This document shows, piece by piece, positions 8,200-17,290 of a DNA stretch of 64,000 bases (the first letter of the stretch is position 1; each line of letters opens with the position of its first letter). The position numbers were made by a program, and so were the translations under genes. Where the stretch lies: NCBI GenBank assembly GCA_052390495.1, contig JBQTGW010000002.1, positions 103,454 through 167,453 of the forward strand. The letters run 5' to 3'. This stretch comes from GCA-003244245 sp052390495 (lineage in GTDB: Bacteria > Actinomycetota > Actinomycetes > Mycobacteriales > Pseudonocardiaceae). A model generated the notes under the pieces. It did not search any database. It was not told where the DNA came from and worked only from the letters and a program-made list of their open reading frames with translations.

Positions 8200-9087
8200 C
8201 GTCCTCACCTCGCCTGCTACTTACCACTACAGCCACACTGTCACGTTGAGCGACTTCTGAATGCCTACAGTGATAGATACGGAAAACGGAGCAATCCGCC
8301 CGATCCCCCCGTGAACGTCAGCCGCCCCACAGTCACCCCACCTTCCCACATCCTGAGAAGTGCAATCACCGCGCGGCCGGGAACCGCGATTGGGCTCCTA
8401 ATAGCGGTTCCCGGGGTGCCCGAACCGGAATTTGCTTCGAAAATAAGGTGACCACGGGGAGGGTGATCACTATGGATCGTCCGGGCCTGACGGTGATGGG
8501 ACCTTGATCGCTGAAAGTGAGCTGTGGGCGGGGGGGGGGGGCCCGCCCACCCACCCAATAACAGGGAAAAGGCGGTGGGGGGGGGGGAAGGGGCGGGGGG
8601 GGCGGGGGGGGGGCCCGCCCCACAGCTCACTTTCAGCGATCAAGGTCGGTGGCGGGGCTGACTGGGCCGGGGTGCAGGGTGGAGTAAGGCGTGCTCCTTG
8701 GCTGAACCGCCTCAACTTTCACTTCTCAGGACGGCGCGAAGCGCCCGGTCAGTTGGCTCCTAATTGCGGTCGAGGGGGTGCTGGACGGGCTGGGGCTCCC
8801 AAATCGTGGGAGGTGTGGGTTGGAAGTGGCTGCGGTCGTGATAGGTCGTGATCGATCCGGATCGTCGATTGCGGCGTCTGGTCGGGAGTTGATCGATAGT
8901 GGCGAGCTTGGCAACGAGTTGACGACGCGGATGTCGACCAGCCTCGAAACAGTGGATCTCCGCCTGCCACCCGGCATCCCGATGACAAGCCCCGCACCGT
9001 CGCCCAGTTACGACGCGCGGGCCTGGCTTGCGGGGTTCAAGATGGGCCGATGGGCGCGAGTCGGTTGCCCGCAGGGACGCAGTGCCA
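8200..9087. other. 888-bp stretch without a supported gene
   Basis: Several long open frames exist on both strands, but they run through poly-G or proline/glycine-only sequence and none resembles a protein. The stretch holds the 28-bp inverted repeat with G-tracts (8501-8646). It also holds a 16-base direct repeat with one mismatch (ggctcctaatagcggt near 8394 and ggctcctaattgcggt near 8754). The right part, from about 8780, may be degraded coding sequence belonging to the sulP remnant that follows. Confidence 0.5.
8501..8646. repeat. 28-bp perfect inverted repeat flanking long G-tracts
   Basis: The arm at 8501-8528 (accttgatcgctgaaagtga then gctgtggg) is the exact reverse complement of 8619-8646. 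Between them lie G runs of ten or more interrupted by single other bases (about 8530-8613), and gggcccgccc occurs close to each arm. The structure could form a long cruciform or hairpin, and the G runs could form quadruplexes. Homopolymers of this kind are also prone to sequencing or assembly error. Confidence 0.85.
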
Positions 9088-9355
9088 CTCATCGGTCAGC
9101 TGCGAGGCTGCTCCATCCGCTCGCTGCGGGGGGATGTCGTGGCCGCGTTCAGCGTCACAGCGACCCTCGTGCCACAGTGGCTGGCTATGGCGCGGTCGCC
9201 GGGCTGGCGCCGAGGCCGGGCTCTACACCATGTTGGCGGCGGCGCTGCTGTTCAGCCTGGTGACATCGACCCGCTTCGTGTCCGTGGGGCCGTCGGCCAC
9301 CCTGACGATCGGTGTCCGCCAAGCCCATGCCGCCGCCCTGGACGGGACCGCCTGA
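9088..9355 (+). pseudogene. remnant of a SulP-family sulfate/anion permease (N-terminal part)
   Basis: Three successive reading frames together spell the start of a SulP transporter. SLRGDVVAAFSVTATLVPQWLAMA is read in one frame (about 9120-9192), YGAVAGLAP in a second (about 9186-9212), and AEAGLYTMLAAALLFSLVTSTRFVSVGPSATLTIG in a third (about 9209-9313). These correspond to the family landmarks: first membrane helix, the A-x-AGL-P-x-GLY turn, and the TSR-x-x-xVGP signature. At least two frameshifts and loss of the C-terminal two thirds, including the STAS domain, make it non-functional. An arylsulfatase follows directly, suggesting a former sulfur-scavenging pair. Confidence 0.7.
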
Positions 9356-9449
9356 CCCGCGGGGTCACCCGCGGCGGAGGAGGTCGGCGCGTGCGGCGGC
9401 GCCCGACGATGGGGGTTTGAAAACCAAAGGCCCGGGAGGTCGATATCAC

Positions 9450-11567
9450 ATGGGTACTGCTGATCTGCCTCGCTCAATCCTGCCGATACCCGACCCACAG
9501 CAGGTGGGGCTGACCACGTACGACGCTAGGGACCCCGAGACCGCCTTCCCGCCCATCGAGACGTTGCGCCCACCCTCCGGCGCGCCGAACGTCCTGGTCA
9601 TCCTGCTCGACGACGTCGGCTTCGGCGCCACCAGCGCCTTCGGCGGCCCGGTCGCCACGCCAACGGCGGAACGCCTGACCGGCCCGATGGGCCCGATCGA
9701 CCAGTGGCCCACCGGAAGCGGCTTCGAGTACTTCTACGGCTTCCTCGGCGGTGAGACGAACCAGTACTACCCCTCGCTCTACGAGTGCCTCACGCCGATC
9801 GAGCAGCCGCGGACCCCGCAGGAGGGTTACCACTTCACCGAGGACATGACCGACAAGGCGATCGCGTGGGTCGGCCAGCAGCGCTCACTCGCCACCGACA
9901 AGCCGTTCTTCATGTACTTTGCACCGGGCGCCACCCATGCTCCGCACCACGTGCCCAAGGAGTGGTCCAACAAGTACCAGGGACGCTTCGACGCAGGCTG
10001 GGACGCGCTGCGTACGGAGACCTTCGCACGTCAGAAGACCCTCGGGGTGATCCCCGAGGACGCCGAGCTGACCGCGCGCCACAACGAGATACCGGCCTGG
10101 GACGAGGTGCCCGACGACCTCAAGCCCGTGCTGGCGCGGCAGATGGAGGTCTACGGCGGCTTCCTGGAACACACCGACCATCACGTCGGTCGGCTGATCG
10201 ACGCCCTGGGTGATCTCGGCATCCTCGAAGACACGCTGATCTACTACATCCTCGGCGACAACGGCGCCAGCGCCGAAGGCACCCTCAACGGCACGTTCAA
10301 CGAGCTCCTGTGCCTCAACGGGGTGGGTCATCTGGAGACCACCGAATTCATGCGGGCGCACATCGACGAGTTCGGCAGCCCAGCGGCCTACAACCATTAC
10401 GCGGTGGGCTGGGCGCACGCAATGAGCACGCCCTACCAGTGGACGAAACAGGTGGCGTCGCATTGGGGCGGCACGCGCAACGGCACGGTTGTGCACTGGC
10501 CCAACGGATTCCGGGCGCGCGGCGAAACCCGCAGCCAATTCCACCACGTCATCGACGTCGCACCGACCGTGCTGGCGGCAGCCGGTCTGCCACACCCCAC
10601 CTTTGTGCACGGTATCGGGCAACAACCGATCGAAGGCGTCAGCATGGTCTACACCTTCGACAACCCCGGCGCGGCGCAGCGCCACGAGACCCAGTACTTC
10701 GAGATGTTCTGCAACCGGGGCATTTACCACCGGGGCTGGACTGCGGTAACCCGGCACAGCATTCCGTGGACGATGGCCGACACGCTGCCCGCCATCGACG
10801 ACGACACCTGGGAGCTCTACAACACCAACACCGACTGGACTCAGGCCCACGATCTGGCCGCCGAGCAACCCGAGCGGCTCCGCAAGCTGCAGCGGCTCTT
10901 CCTCATCGAGGCGAGTAAGTACAACGTGTTGCCGCTGGACGATCGCCGCATCGAAAGGTGGGACCCCGATCAGGCGGGCCGCCCTGCGCTGCTGCGGGGA
11001 ACATCGCAGATGCTGTTCGGCGGGATGGGCCGCCTGAGCGAGAACACGGTACTGAACCTGAAGGACCGGTCACACTCGGTGACTGCGGAGATCGCCGTGC
11101 CCGAGGGTGGCGCACGCGGCGTCATCATCGCCCAGGGCGGCCGGTTCGGGGGCTGGAGCCTCTACCTCAGGGACGGCGGGGTGCCCACCTACTGTTACAA
11201 CCTCTTCGGCCTGCAGCGGTTCAAGACAAACGGTGCCACCGCGGTGCTCCCCGGCACGCACCAGGTGCGCATGGAGTTCGACTACGACGGCGGCGGTCTC
11301 GGCAAGGGCGGCACCGTGCGGCTGTTCGTCGACGGTGAGCAGACCGCCGATGCCCGGATCGAGGCCACTGAGCCGCTGGTATTCAGCGCTGACGAGACCT
11401 GTGACGTGGGCTCGGACACCGCGTCGCCGGTCAGCGACGATTACGATCCGGCGAGCAGCCACTTCACCGGCGCCGTCAACTGGGTGCAGCTCGACCAGGG
11501 CCTCGATAGCCACGAACACCTCATCACCCCCGAGGAACGCCTCAGGCTGGCGATGGTCCGCCAGTAG
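9450..11567 (+). CDS. arylsulfatase homologue lacking the catalytic CxPxR segment
   Basis: A 705-residue alkaline-phosphatase-superfamily protein, strongly arylsulfatase-like: VLVILLDDVGFGATSAFGGP (metal-binding aspartates), FFMYFAPGATHAPHHVPKEW, YYILGDNGASAEGTLNGTF, and the C-terminal beta domain GVIIAQGGRFGGWSLY. Normal members carry about 80 residues between the PTAERL motif and the WPTGSGFEYFYGF motif, holding the C-x-P-x-R sequence whose cysteine becomes formylglycine and the FGK lysine. Here PTAERL runs directly into TGPMGPIDQWPTGSG (junction near 9675-9690), so the nucleophile is gone. The frame stays open, so the deletion is in frame. Start ATG 9450 has gggaggt ten bases upstream. It is probably an inactive relic beside the sulP remnant, though a retained non-catalytic role cannot be excluded. 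Confidence 0.8.
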   Translation: MGTADLPRSILPIPDPQQVGLTTYDARDPETAFPPIETLRPPSGAPNVLVILLDDVGFGATSAFGGPVATPTAERLTGPMGPIDQWPTGSGFEYFYGFLGGETNQYYPSLYECLTPIEQPRTPQEGYHFTEDMTDKAIAWVGQQRSLATDKPFFMYFAPGATHAPHHVPKEWSNKYQGRFDAGWDALRTETFARQKTLGVIPEDAELTARHNEIPAWDEVPDDLKPVLARQMEVYGGFLEHTDHHVGRLIDALGDLGILEDTLIYYILGDNGASAEGTLNGTFNELLCLNGVGHLETTEFMRAHIDEFGSPAAYNHYAVGWAHAMSTPYQWTKQVASHWGGTRNGTVVHWPNGFRARGETRSQFHHVIDVAPTVLAAAGLPHPTFVHGIGQQPIEGVSMVYTFDNPGAAQRHETQYFEMFCNRGIYHRGWTAVTRHSIPWTMADTLPAIDDDTWELYNTNTDWTQAHDLAAEQPERLRKLQRLFLIEASKYNVLPLDDRRIERWDPDQAGRPALLRGTSQMLFGGMGRLSENTVLNLKDRSHSVTAEIAVPEGGARGVIIAQGGRFGGWSLYLRDGGVPTYCYNLFGLQRFKTNGATAVLPGTHQVRMEFDYDGGGLGKGGTVRLFVDGEQTADARIEATEPLVFSADETCDVGSDTASPVSDDYDPASSHFTGAVNWVQLDQGLDSHEHLITPEERLRLAMVRQ

Positions 11568-11645
11568 CGGACTTTCATTCGCCGTAGCCGACGCCGTGTA
11601 TACTTCGCTTGGCACCGTCCGGGTAGCGGGAAGGACTGTATTCAC

Positions 11646-12167
11646 GTGAGCGAGACCTACACCGCGGTATATGAACAAGACGGCAAAGCGTGGGTGGCGA
11701 AGATCGCCGAAGAGCCTCGTGTGCACAGCCGGGGCGCCAGTATGGTCGAGGCTAGGATGAGCATACGAGACGCTCTTGCCCAGTGGCTCAAGATTGATTC
11801 TCAAGAACTTCGCGTTATGGATGACTTCCGCTTACCAGCCAAAGTCCGGACCGTCCAGGAAAATGTGCGGGCAACTCGGACGGAGCACGAGCGGAGCCAG
11901 ATGATGGCCAGCATGACCGATGCCAAATCGGCCAAAAGCTGGGCCGAAGAACTGGGCATGTCCATGCGGGACCCGGTGACAGTCCAGTTACTCGAGGGCC
12001 TCGGGGATACCGAGGTCTCGATCGATACTTTCTGCCACACGATTACGATGGTGGAAGAGACCGCGAGGTGGACGGCTACGGGAGATTTTCTTCCTCCGAA
12101 GTCTTCGCCGATCGGAACACTACCGACGCCACCTGTGGCTTCTGCGCGGTCCTCCGAGGAGAGGTAA
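11646..12167 (+). CDS. HicB-like antitoxin-type protein, without recognisable HicA
   Basis: The N-terminal 50 residues (TYTAVYEQDGKAWVAKIAEE, then GASMVEARMSIRDALAQWL) match the HicB-like fold: a beta-hairpin for substrate-side recognition followed by a helix. The central part (SWAEELGMSMRD) resembles the start of the HTH found in longer actinobacterial HicB-like proteins but then diverges. Start GTG 11646 has ggaagga about ten bases upstream, and a TATACT hexamer at 11599-11604 is a plausible -10 box. No HicA-type double-stranded RNA-binding toxin is recognisable on either side. The C-terminal 40 residues are low in conserved character and may be out-of-frame tail. Confidence 0.6.
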   Translation: MSETYTAVYEQDGKAWVAKIAEEPRVHSRGASMVEARMSIRDALAQWLKIDSQELRVMDDFRLPAKVRTVQENVRATRTEHERSQMMASMTDAKSAKSWAEELGMSMRDPVTVQLLEGLGDTEVSIDTFCHTITMVEETARWTATGDFLPPKSSPIGTLPTPPVASARSSEER

Positions 12168-12311
12168 AAGTCACGCTGCACCTCCATGTCATCCCCCGGC
12201 GAAAGAAGGACGGTTTGCGTTTCTGGCTCGGCCCGAGGCGACCGCTACAACGCGGAACATACCGCAGAGTTCTATGCTGACAAGATTCGGGCCGCCCTTC
12301 CACCTATGTAG
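12068..12311 (+). pseudogene. possible frameshifted small gene after hicB-like gene
   Basis: Two frames look as though they belong together. The first reads MDGYGRFSSSEVFADRNTTD through to KVTLHLHVIPRRKKDGLRFWLGPR (12068 to about 12236). The other reads GDRYNAEHTAEFYADKIRAALPPM to a TAG at 12309-12311. Joining them needs one frameshift near 12236. The family is not recognised. It could be a decayed partner of the hicB-like gene or a chance pairing of frames. Confidence 0.3.
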
Positions 12312-12327
12312 AGACAGTCGGGCCAGC

Positions 12328-13185
12328 TCAGCCGGGAAGGGTCTCACCGCCGGTCGGGGCCAGCACTTCGCCGGTGTAGTACGAGGAGAGCCGGTGCGCG
12401 GCGAAGAACACGTAGGAAGGTGCGATCTCGTCGGGTTCTGCCGCGCGGCCCATCGGGGCCTGCTGCCCGAACGATTCGACCTTCTCCTCCGGCATGGTGG
12501 AAGGAATCAGCGGAGTCCATACCGGGCCGGGCGCGACGCAGTTGACCCGGATTCCACGCTCCAGCAAGTGCTGGGCCAGCGAGAACGTGAGCACGTGCAC
12601 CGCACCCTTCGTCGCCGAGTAATCGATCATCGATTTGTTTCCGCGCAACCCGTTCACCGAGCCGGTGTTGATGATCGCGCTACCCGGGCGCAAATGCGGC
12701 AGGGCGGCCTTCGTCATCCGGAAGTAGCTATGGATATTGACGTCGAAGGTGCGCAACCAGCGCTCATCCGACAGCTCTTCCAGCGCATCCACCGGCTCCT
12801 GGGTCGCGACGTTGTTGACCAGCACGTCCAGCCGGCCCAGTTCGTCGATGACCCGTTGCACCACCTGGCGACAGTGCTCGGCCTCGGCCAGGTCGCCGGC
12901 AATCGTGAGACACCGCCTGCCCTGTGCGCCGACCAACTTGGCGGTGTGCTCGGCGTCGGCGTGCTCGGATAGGTACGCCAACGCCACGTCGGCGCCTTCC
13001 TTGGCGAACGCGACGCACACCGCCCTGCCGATTCCCGAGTCGCCGCCGGTGACCAGGGCGACCTGCCCGTCAAGCAGGCCGCGACCGACGTAGTCGGTCA
13101 TTTCGTCTACTGGTTCAGGGCGCATCGCGCTGGTCTGTCCAGGCGGTGACTGCTGCTGCGGTGGCCGGATCCTGTGTTGTTCCAC
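12328..13185 (-). CDS. short-chain dehydrogenase/reductase, YghA type
   Basis: A 285-residue classical SDR. The nucleotide-binding motif is VTGGDSGIGRA, the NNVA motif is present (VLVNNVAT), and the catalytic triad is visible as S in NTGSVNG and Y-x-x-x-K in DYSATKGA. The N-terminal tail with PPQQQSPPGQ and the TGGDSGIG variant are typical of the E. coli YghA-like subgroup, often linked to general stress, so the long start at 13185 is kept. A PG-interchange-type C terminus (LAPTGGETLPG) is also normal for the subgroup. The substrate is unknown. It is convergent with the hicB region and divergent from the antiporter gene. Confidence 0.85.
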   Translation of the reverse strand: MEQHRIRPPQQQSPPGQTSAMRPEPVDEMTDYVGRGLLDGQVALVTGGDSGIGRAVCVAFAKEGADVALAYLSEHADAEHTAKLVGAQGRRCLTIAGDLAEAEHCRQVVQRVIDELGRLDVLVNNVATQEPVDALEELSDERWLRTFDVNIHSYFRMTKAALPHLRPGSAIINTGSVNGLRGNKSMIDYSATKGAVHVLTFSLAQHLLERGIRVNCVAPGPVWTPLIPSTMPEEKVESFGQQAPMGRAAEPDEIAPSYVFFAAHRLSSYYTGEVLAPTGGETLPG

Positions 13186-13246
13186 GCGAACGGACTACCC
13201 CACGCCTCCCTCCGGGTAAACCACTCGCTGTGGGTAACCTCGGGAC

Positions 13247-14338
13247 GTGGTGGTCACCGGGCAGCGCACGCTCCCACGCTGGAGCCTTGTGGTGCCGCCG
13301 GTGGCGGCGCTTGTGCTGGCGGCCACCTGGGGTCGTGCTCCCGGCGTGGATGCGCTGCTGGGACTGGTGGCTGTGGGACTGGTGGCGGCGGTGGTCGCCG
13401 CCGTGCACCATGCCGAAGTCGTGGCCCACCGGGTCGGGGAGCCGTTCGGGACGCTGATCCTGGCGGTGGCGGTGACCGTCATCGAAGTCGGACTGATCGT
13501 CACGCTGATGGTGTCCGGCGGCGGAGCGACATCGACGCTGGCCCGGGACACGGTGTTCGCTGTTTTCATGATCGTCTGCAACGGCGTGATCGGCCTGTGC
13601 ATTCTGGTGGGAGCGCTGCGCCACCGGGTGGTCGACTTCCGGGTCGAAGGGGTCACCGGGGCACTGGCCACGCTGACCGCTGTCGCGACCCTCGGCCTGG
13701 TCCTGCCGACCTTCACCACCAGCACGTCGGGGCCGACGTTCTCGCCTGCGCAGCTGGCCTTCTCCGGCGTCGCCGCGTTGATCTTGTATGGCGTCTTCGT
13801 CTTCGTACAGACCGTTCGGCACCGGGACTACTTCCTGCCCGTCGAGACGGGGAGCGACGAGGACCACGCACCGCCCCCGACCGGGCGAACGGCGCTGGTC
13901 AGCCTGGGATTACTCGGGGTCTGCCTGGTCGCCGTGGTCGGGTTGGCGAAAACTGCCTCCCCCGCGATCGAGTCTGCGGTCGCCGCCATCGGAGCCCCGG
14001 CAGCGGTGGTGGGGGTCGCGATCGCCCTGCTGGTCCTCCTGCCCGAGACGGCGGCCGCCGTGCGGGCTGCGGGCCGTAACCGGGTGCAGACCAGCCTTAA
14101 CCTTGCGCTGGGATCGGCACTGGCCAGCATCGGCCTGACGATCCCCACGATCGCGCTGGCCTCGATCTGGCTACCTGGTCCACTGCTGCTCGGTCTCGGC
14201 CAGAAGGAGATGGTGCTGCTGGCGCTGACCGTCGTGGTCAGTGTGCTGACGGTGGCGACCGGCCGGGCGACCCTCCTGCAAGGAACTGTGCACCTGGTGA
14301 TCTTCGGAGCGTTCCTCTTCCTCGCCGTCATGCCCTAG
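13247..14338 (+). CDS. calcium/proton antiporter, ChaA-like (CaCA family)
   Basis: A 363-residue membrane protein with about eleven hydrophobic segments. The two alpha-repeat motifs of cation/Ca2+ exchangers are visible: EPFGTLILAVAVTVIEVGLI in the first half, and NLALGSALASIGLTIPTIAL in the second half. Each carries the acidic or polar residues that line the ion path. An acidic loop (ETGSDEDH) separates the halves. ChaA-type proteins exchange Ca2+, Na+ or K+ for H+ at the inner membrane. Start GTG 13247; the intergenic region shared with the divergent SDR is about 60 bases. Confidence 0.85.
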   Translation: MVVTGQRTLPRWSLVVPPVAALVLAATWGRAPGVDALLGLVAVGLVAAVVAAVHHAEVVAHRVGEPFGTLILAVAVTVIEVGLIVTLMVSGGGATSTLARDTVFAVFMIVCNGVIGLCILVGALRHRVVDFRVEGVTGALATLTAVATLGLVLPTFTTSTSGPTFSPAQLAFSGVAALILYGVFVFVQTVRHRDYFLPVETGSDEDHAPPPTGRTALVSLGLLGVCLVAVVGLAKTASPAIESAVAAIGAPAAVVGVAIALLVLLPETAAAVRAAGRNRVQTSLNLALGSALASIGLTIPTIALASIWLPGPLLLGLGQKEMVLLALTVVVSVLTVATGRATLLQGTVHLVIFGAFLFLAVMP

Positions 14339-14415
14339 CGCCCCGCCTGAATCCGGAACCGCATGGCCCGGCTACCGTGCCTGCTGACCGGACATCAACG
14401 AAGGCGGGCTAGATC

Positions 14416-16818
14416 GTGACCTTGTCTGTGACCCAGCGGATCGCCGATGAGCTGGGCGTGCCCGAGCGGCAGGTGGGTGCCGCGGTGGGTCTGCTCGACG
14501 GCGGTGCGACGGTGCCTTTCGTCGCCCGCTACCGCAAGGAAGCGACCGGCGGGCTCGACGACACCCAGCTGCGCACCCTGGAGGAGCGGCTGCGCTACCT
14601 GCGCGAGCTGGAGGAGCGCCGGACGGCGATCCTGAACTCGATCCGCGAACAGGGCAAGCTCGACGACGAGCTGGAAGCCCGGATCATGGCGGTCGACTCG
14701 AAGGCCCGGCTGGAGGACCTCTACCTGCCATACAAGCCCAAGCGCCGCACCAAGGCGCAGATCGCCCGAGAAGCGGGTCTTGAGCCGCTCGCTGACCAGC
14801 TGCTCGACGATCCGAGCCTGGATCCGCAAGCCACCGCCGCTGGGTACGTCGACGAAGAACAGGGCGTGGCCGACGCCGCGGCGGCGCTGGAGGGCGCCCG
14901 GGCCATTCTGGTCGAGCGGTTCGCCGAGGACCCCGACCTGATCGGGGATCTGCGCGAGCAGATGTGGTCGCGGGGTCGCCTCGTCTCCCGGGTACGGGAG
15001 GGCAACGAGGAGGCAGGCGCCAAGTTCGCCGACTACTTCACCTTCTCCGAGCCCTTCACGAAACTGCCCTCGCACCGCATCCTGGCGCTGTTCCGTGGCG
15101 AGAAGGAAGGCGTTCTCGACATCTCCCCCGAGCCGGAGGCCGAGGAAGCCAACGGGGCCGACCCAGTGGCACCCGGGCCCAGCCGATACGAGCAGGCCAT
15201 CGCGCACCGCTTCGGCGTCGAGGACCGCGGCCGCCCCGCCGATCGCTGGCTGGCCGATACCGTGCGCTGGGCCTGGCGCACCCGCATCCTGCTGCACCTG
15301 GGCATCGACCTGCGGATGCGCCTGCGCCAAGCCGCGGAGGACGAGGCGGTGCGCGTCTTCGCCACCAACCTGCGTGACCTGCTGCTCGCCGCGCCAGCGG
15401 GCACGCGTCCGACCATGGGGTTGGACCCCGGCTTCCGCACCGGCGTCAAGGTCGCGGTCATCGACGCGACCGGCAAGGTGGTGGCCACCGAGACCATCTA
15501 CCCGCACGTTGCCCCAAAGGATATGACGCAGCGCCGCTGGGACGAGGCGCTGGCCGTGCTGGCCCGGCTGGCCACGACCCATCACGTCGAGTTGGTCGCG
15601 ATCGGCAACGGCACCGCCTCCCGGGAGACCGACAAGCTGGCCGCCGAGCTGATCACCCAATGCCCGGGGCTGACCAAAGCCGTGGTGTCCGAGGCTGGGG
15701 CTTCGGTGTACTCCGCCTCGGCCTACGCCGCCCAGGAGCTGCCCGAGCTGGACGTGTCACTGCGCGGTGCGGTGTCGATCGCGCGCCGGCTGCAGGACCC
15801 GCTCGCGGAGCTTGTCAAGATCGATCCCAAGTCGATCGGCGTCGGCCAGTACCAGCATGATCTGCCCGAAGTCGCGCTGTCCCGCTCGCTGGACGCCGTA
15901 GTGGAGGACTGCGTGAACGCGGTCGGCGTTGACGTCAACACCGCGTCCCCGCCGTTGCTGCACCGCGTCTCGGGCATCACCGGCGGACTCGCGGAGAACA
16001 TCGTGGCGCACCGCGATGCGCACGGCCCGTTCCGCACCCGCCGGGCACTGATCGACGTCCCCCGGCTCGGCCCGAAGGCGTTCGAGCAGTGCGCGGGCTT
16101 CCTGCGCATCCCCGGCGGCGACGACCCGCTGGACCGCACCAGCGTGCACCCCGAGTCCTACCCCGTGGTGCGCCGCATCCTCGACGCCGCCGACGCCGAC
16201 CTCACCACGCTGATCGGCAACACCGCGGTGCTGCGCGCACTGGCCCCGGCTCAGTTCGTCGACGACACGGTGGGTCTGCCCACCGTCACCGACATCCTCG
16301 CCGAGCTGGAGAAACCGGGCCGCGACCCGCGACCGGCCTTCGTCACCGCGACCTTCGCCGAAGGCGTCGAGAAGATCGCCGACCTGAAGCCGGGCATGGT
16401 GCTCGAAGGCGTGGTCACCAACGTCGCCGCGTTCGGCGCGTTCGTCGATGTCGGGGTGCATCAGGACGGCCTGGTACACGTCTCAGCGATGGCGAAAACC
16501 TTTGTGAAGGATCCGCGTGAGGTGGCCAAGCCGGGAGACGTCGTGCGGGTCAAGGTGCTCGACGTGGACGTCCCACGCCAGCGCATCGCGCTGACTCTGC
16601 GGCTCGACGACCCCATTCCCGACAACTCCGCCGAGAATCAGCCCACCGAACGGCGCGGCCCCGCCAGCGATGGACGTCCCCATCGGGAAAGCTCCCCGAA
16701 GCGCCAGCAATCTCGCGACCGCGGGGACGCAGCCAAGCGCGCGAAGGCTCGCGACAAACCGGCCAGCGGATCCCTCGCCGACGCACTCCGGCGGGCCGGT
16801 TACGACCAGAGCTCGTAA
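14416..16818 (+). CDS. tex: Tex-family RNA-binding transcriptional accessory protein
   Basis: An 800-residue Tex protein. The order is the N-terminal Tex helical domain (LLDGGATVPFVARYRKEATG and RRTKAQIAREAGLEPLAD), a YqgF/RNase H-like domain (GLDPGFRTGVKVAVIDATG), two helix-hairpin-helix motifs around DVNTASPPLLHRVSGI and LIDVPRLGPKAFEQCAGFLRI, and a C-terminal S1 RNA-binding domain (GMVLEGVVTNVAAFGAFVDVG). Tex binds nucleic acid and influences transcription or RNA turnover. The tail is basic and low-complexity. Start GTG 14416, full length for the family. It stands alone. Confidence 0.93.
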   Translation: MTLSVTQRIADELGVPERQVGAAVGLLDGGATVPFVARYRKEATGGLDDTQLRTLEERLRYLRELEERRTAILNSIREQGKLDDELEARIMAVDSKARLEDLYLPYKPKRRTKAQIAREAGLEPLADQLLDDPSLDPQATAAGYVDEEQGVADAAAALEGARAILVERFAEDPDLIGDLREQMWSRGRLVSRVREGNEEAGAKFADYFTFSEPFTKLPSHRILALFRGEKEGVLDISPEPEAEEANGADPVAPGPSRYEQAIAHRFGVEDRGRPADRWLADTVRWAWRTRILLHLGIDLRMRLRQAAEDEAVRVFATNLRDLLLAAPAGTRPTMGLDPGFRTGVKVAVIDATGKVVATETIYPHVAPKDMTQRRWDEALAVLARLATTHHVELVAIGNGTASRETDKLAAELITQCPGLTKAVVSEAGASVYSASAYAAQELPELDVSLRGAVSIARRLQDPLAELVKIDPKSIGVGQYQHDLPEVALSRSLDAVVEDCVNAVGVDVNTASPPLLHRVSGITGGLAENIVAHRDAHGPFRTRRALIDVPRLGPKAFEQCAGFLRIPGGDDPLDRTSVHPESYPVVRRILDAADADLTTLIGNTAVLRALAPAQFVDDTVGLPTVTDILAELEKPGRDPRPAFVTATFAEGVEKIADLKPGMVLEGVVTNVAAFGAFVDVGVHQDGLVHVSAMAKTFVKDPREVAKPGDVVRVKVLDVDVPRQRIALTLRLDDPIPDNSAENQPTERRGPASDGRPHRESSPKRQQSRDRGDAAKRAKARDKPASGSLADALRRAGYDQSS

Positions 16819-16930
16819 CCCTAGAACACTCGAGACAGTTCCTCCGAGCGGTTAAGCCGTTCGTCACGCGTTGAATAGTGCAAAACCGCCTGTAACGGAC
16901 CGATCACAGATCCCGACCTAAAGTAGGTGG

Positions 16931-17290
16931 ATGCTTCAGCAGTTCGCTGGGCACAGGCGGGAGGAGCCGCGGACGTGGGACGCGGCACTGCGCCTGCTCG
17001 CCGCTGCGTTGCCCACAGACCGAGCCGCCGTCGTCGTTCTGGACGAGCTGCCGTATCTCATCGCGACCGATCCGGGTTTCGAAGGCACCCTGCAGAAACT
17101 CTTCGACCGCGAGCTGTCCCGCCGGCCGGTATTGCTCATCTGTACCCACTCGATGATCGCTCGCGCGGCAGGCGGTGTCTCACCGGCTTCGTTGAGCAGA
17201 GCGCTGCATCTCTTGGCCGCCAAGCGCCTGGTCGACGCGACAACACCGCTGTCCGCCCGGCCGTCTCGGGAGACCAGGTATACCGGCTCT
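16931..17290 (+). pseudogene. fragment of an archaeal-type AAA ATPase (PF01637-like)
   Basis: The visible part includes the Walker B-like stretch VVVLDELPYLIATDPGFEGTLQKLFDRELSRRPVLLIC and a C-terminal winged-helix piece SPASLSRALHLLAAKRLVDATTPLSARPSRETRY. Walker A and the N terminus are missing, the middle between LLIC and SPAS is deleted, and the frame runs into the fold-back element just after ETRY, where a DPYLRFW-like segment would be expected. I therefore call it a broken gene. ATPases of this family often occur as single selfish-looking genes with an HTH. Confidence 0.6.

Noticed and set aside
8265..8851. Overlapping proline- or glycine-rich frames on both strands
   Set aside because: They exist because of the poly-G tracts in the inverted repeat and have no protein-like composition.
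13115..13867. 250-codon minus-strand frame opposite the antiporter
   Set aside because: It is rich in arginine, aspartate and histidine without order, and it is antisense to a clear membrane transporter with family motifs.
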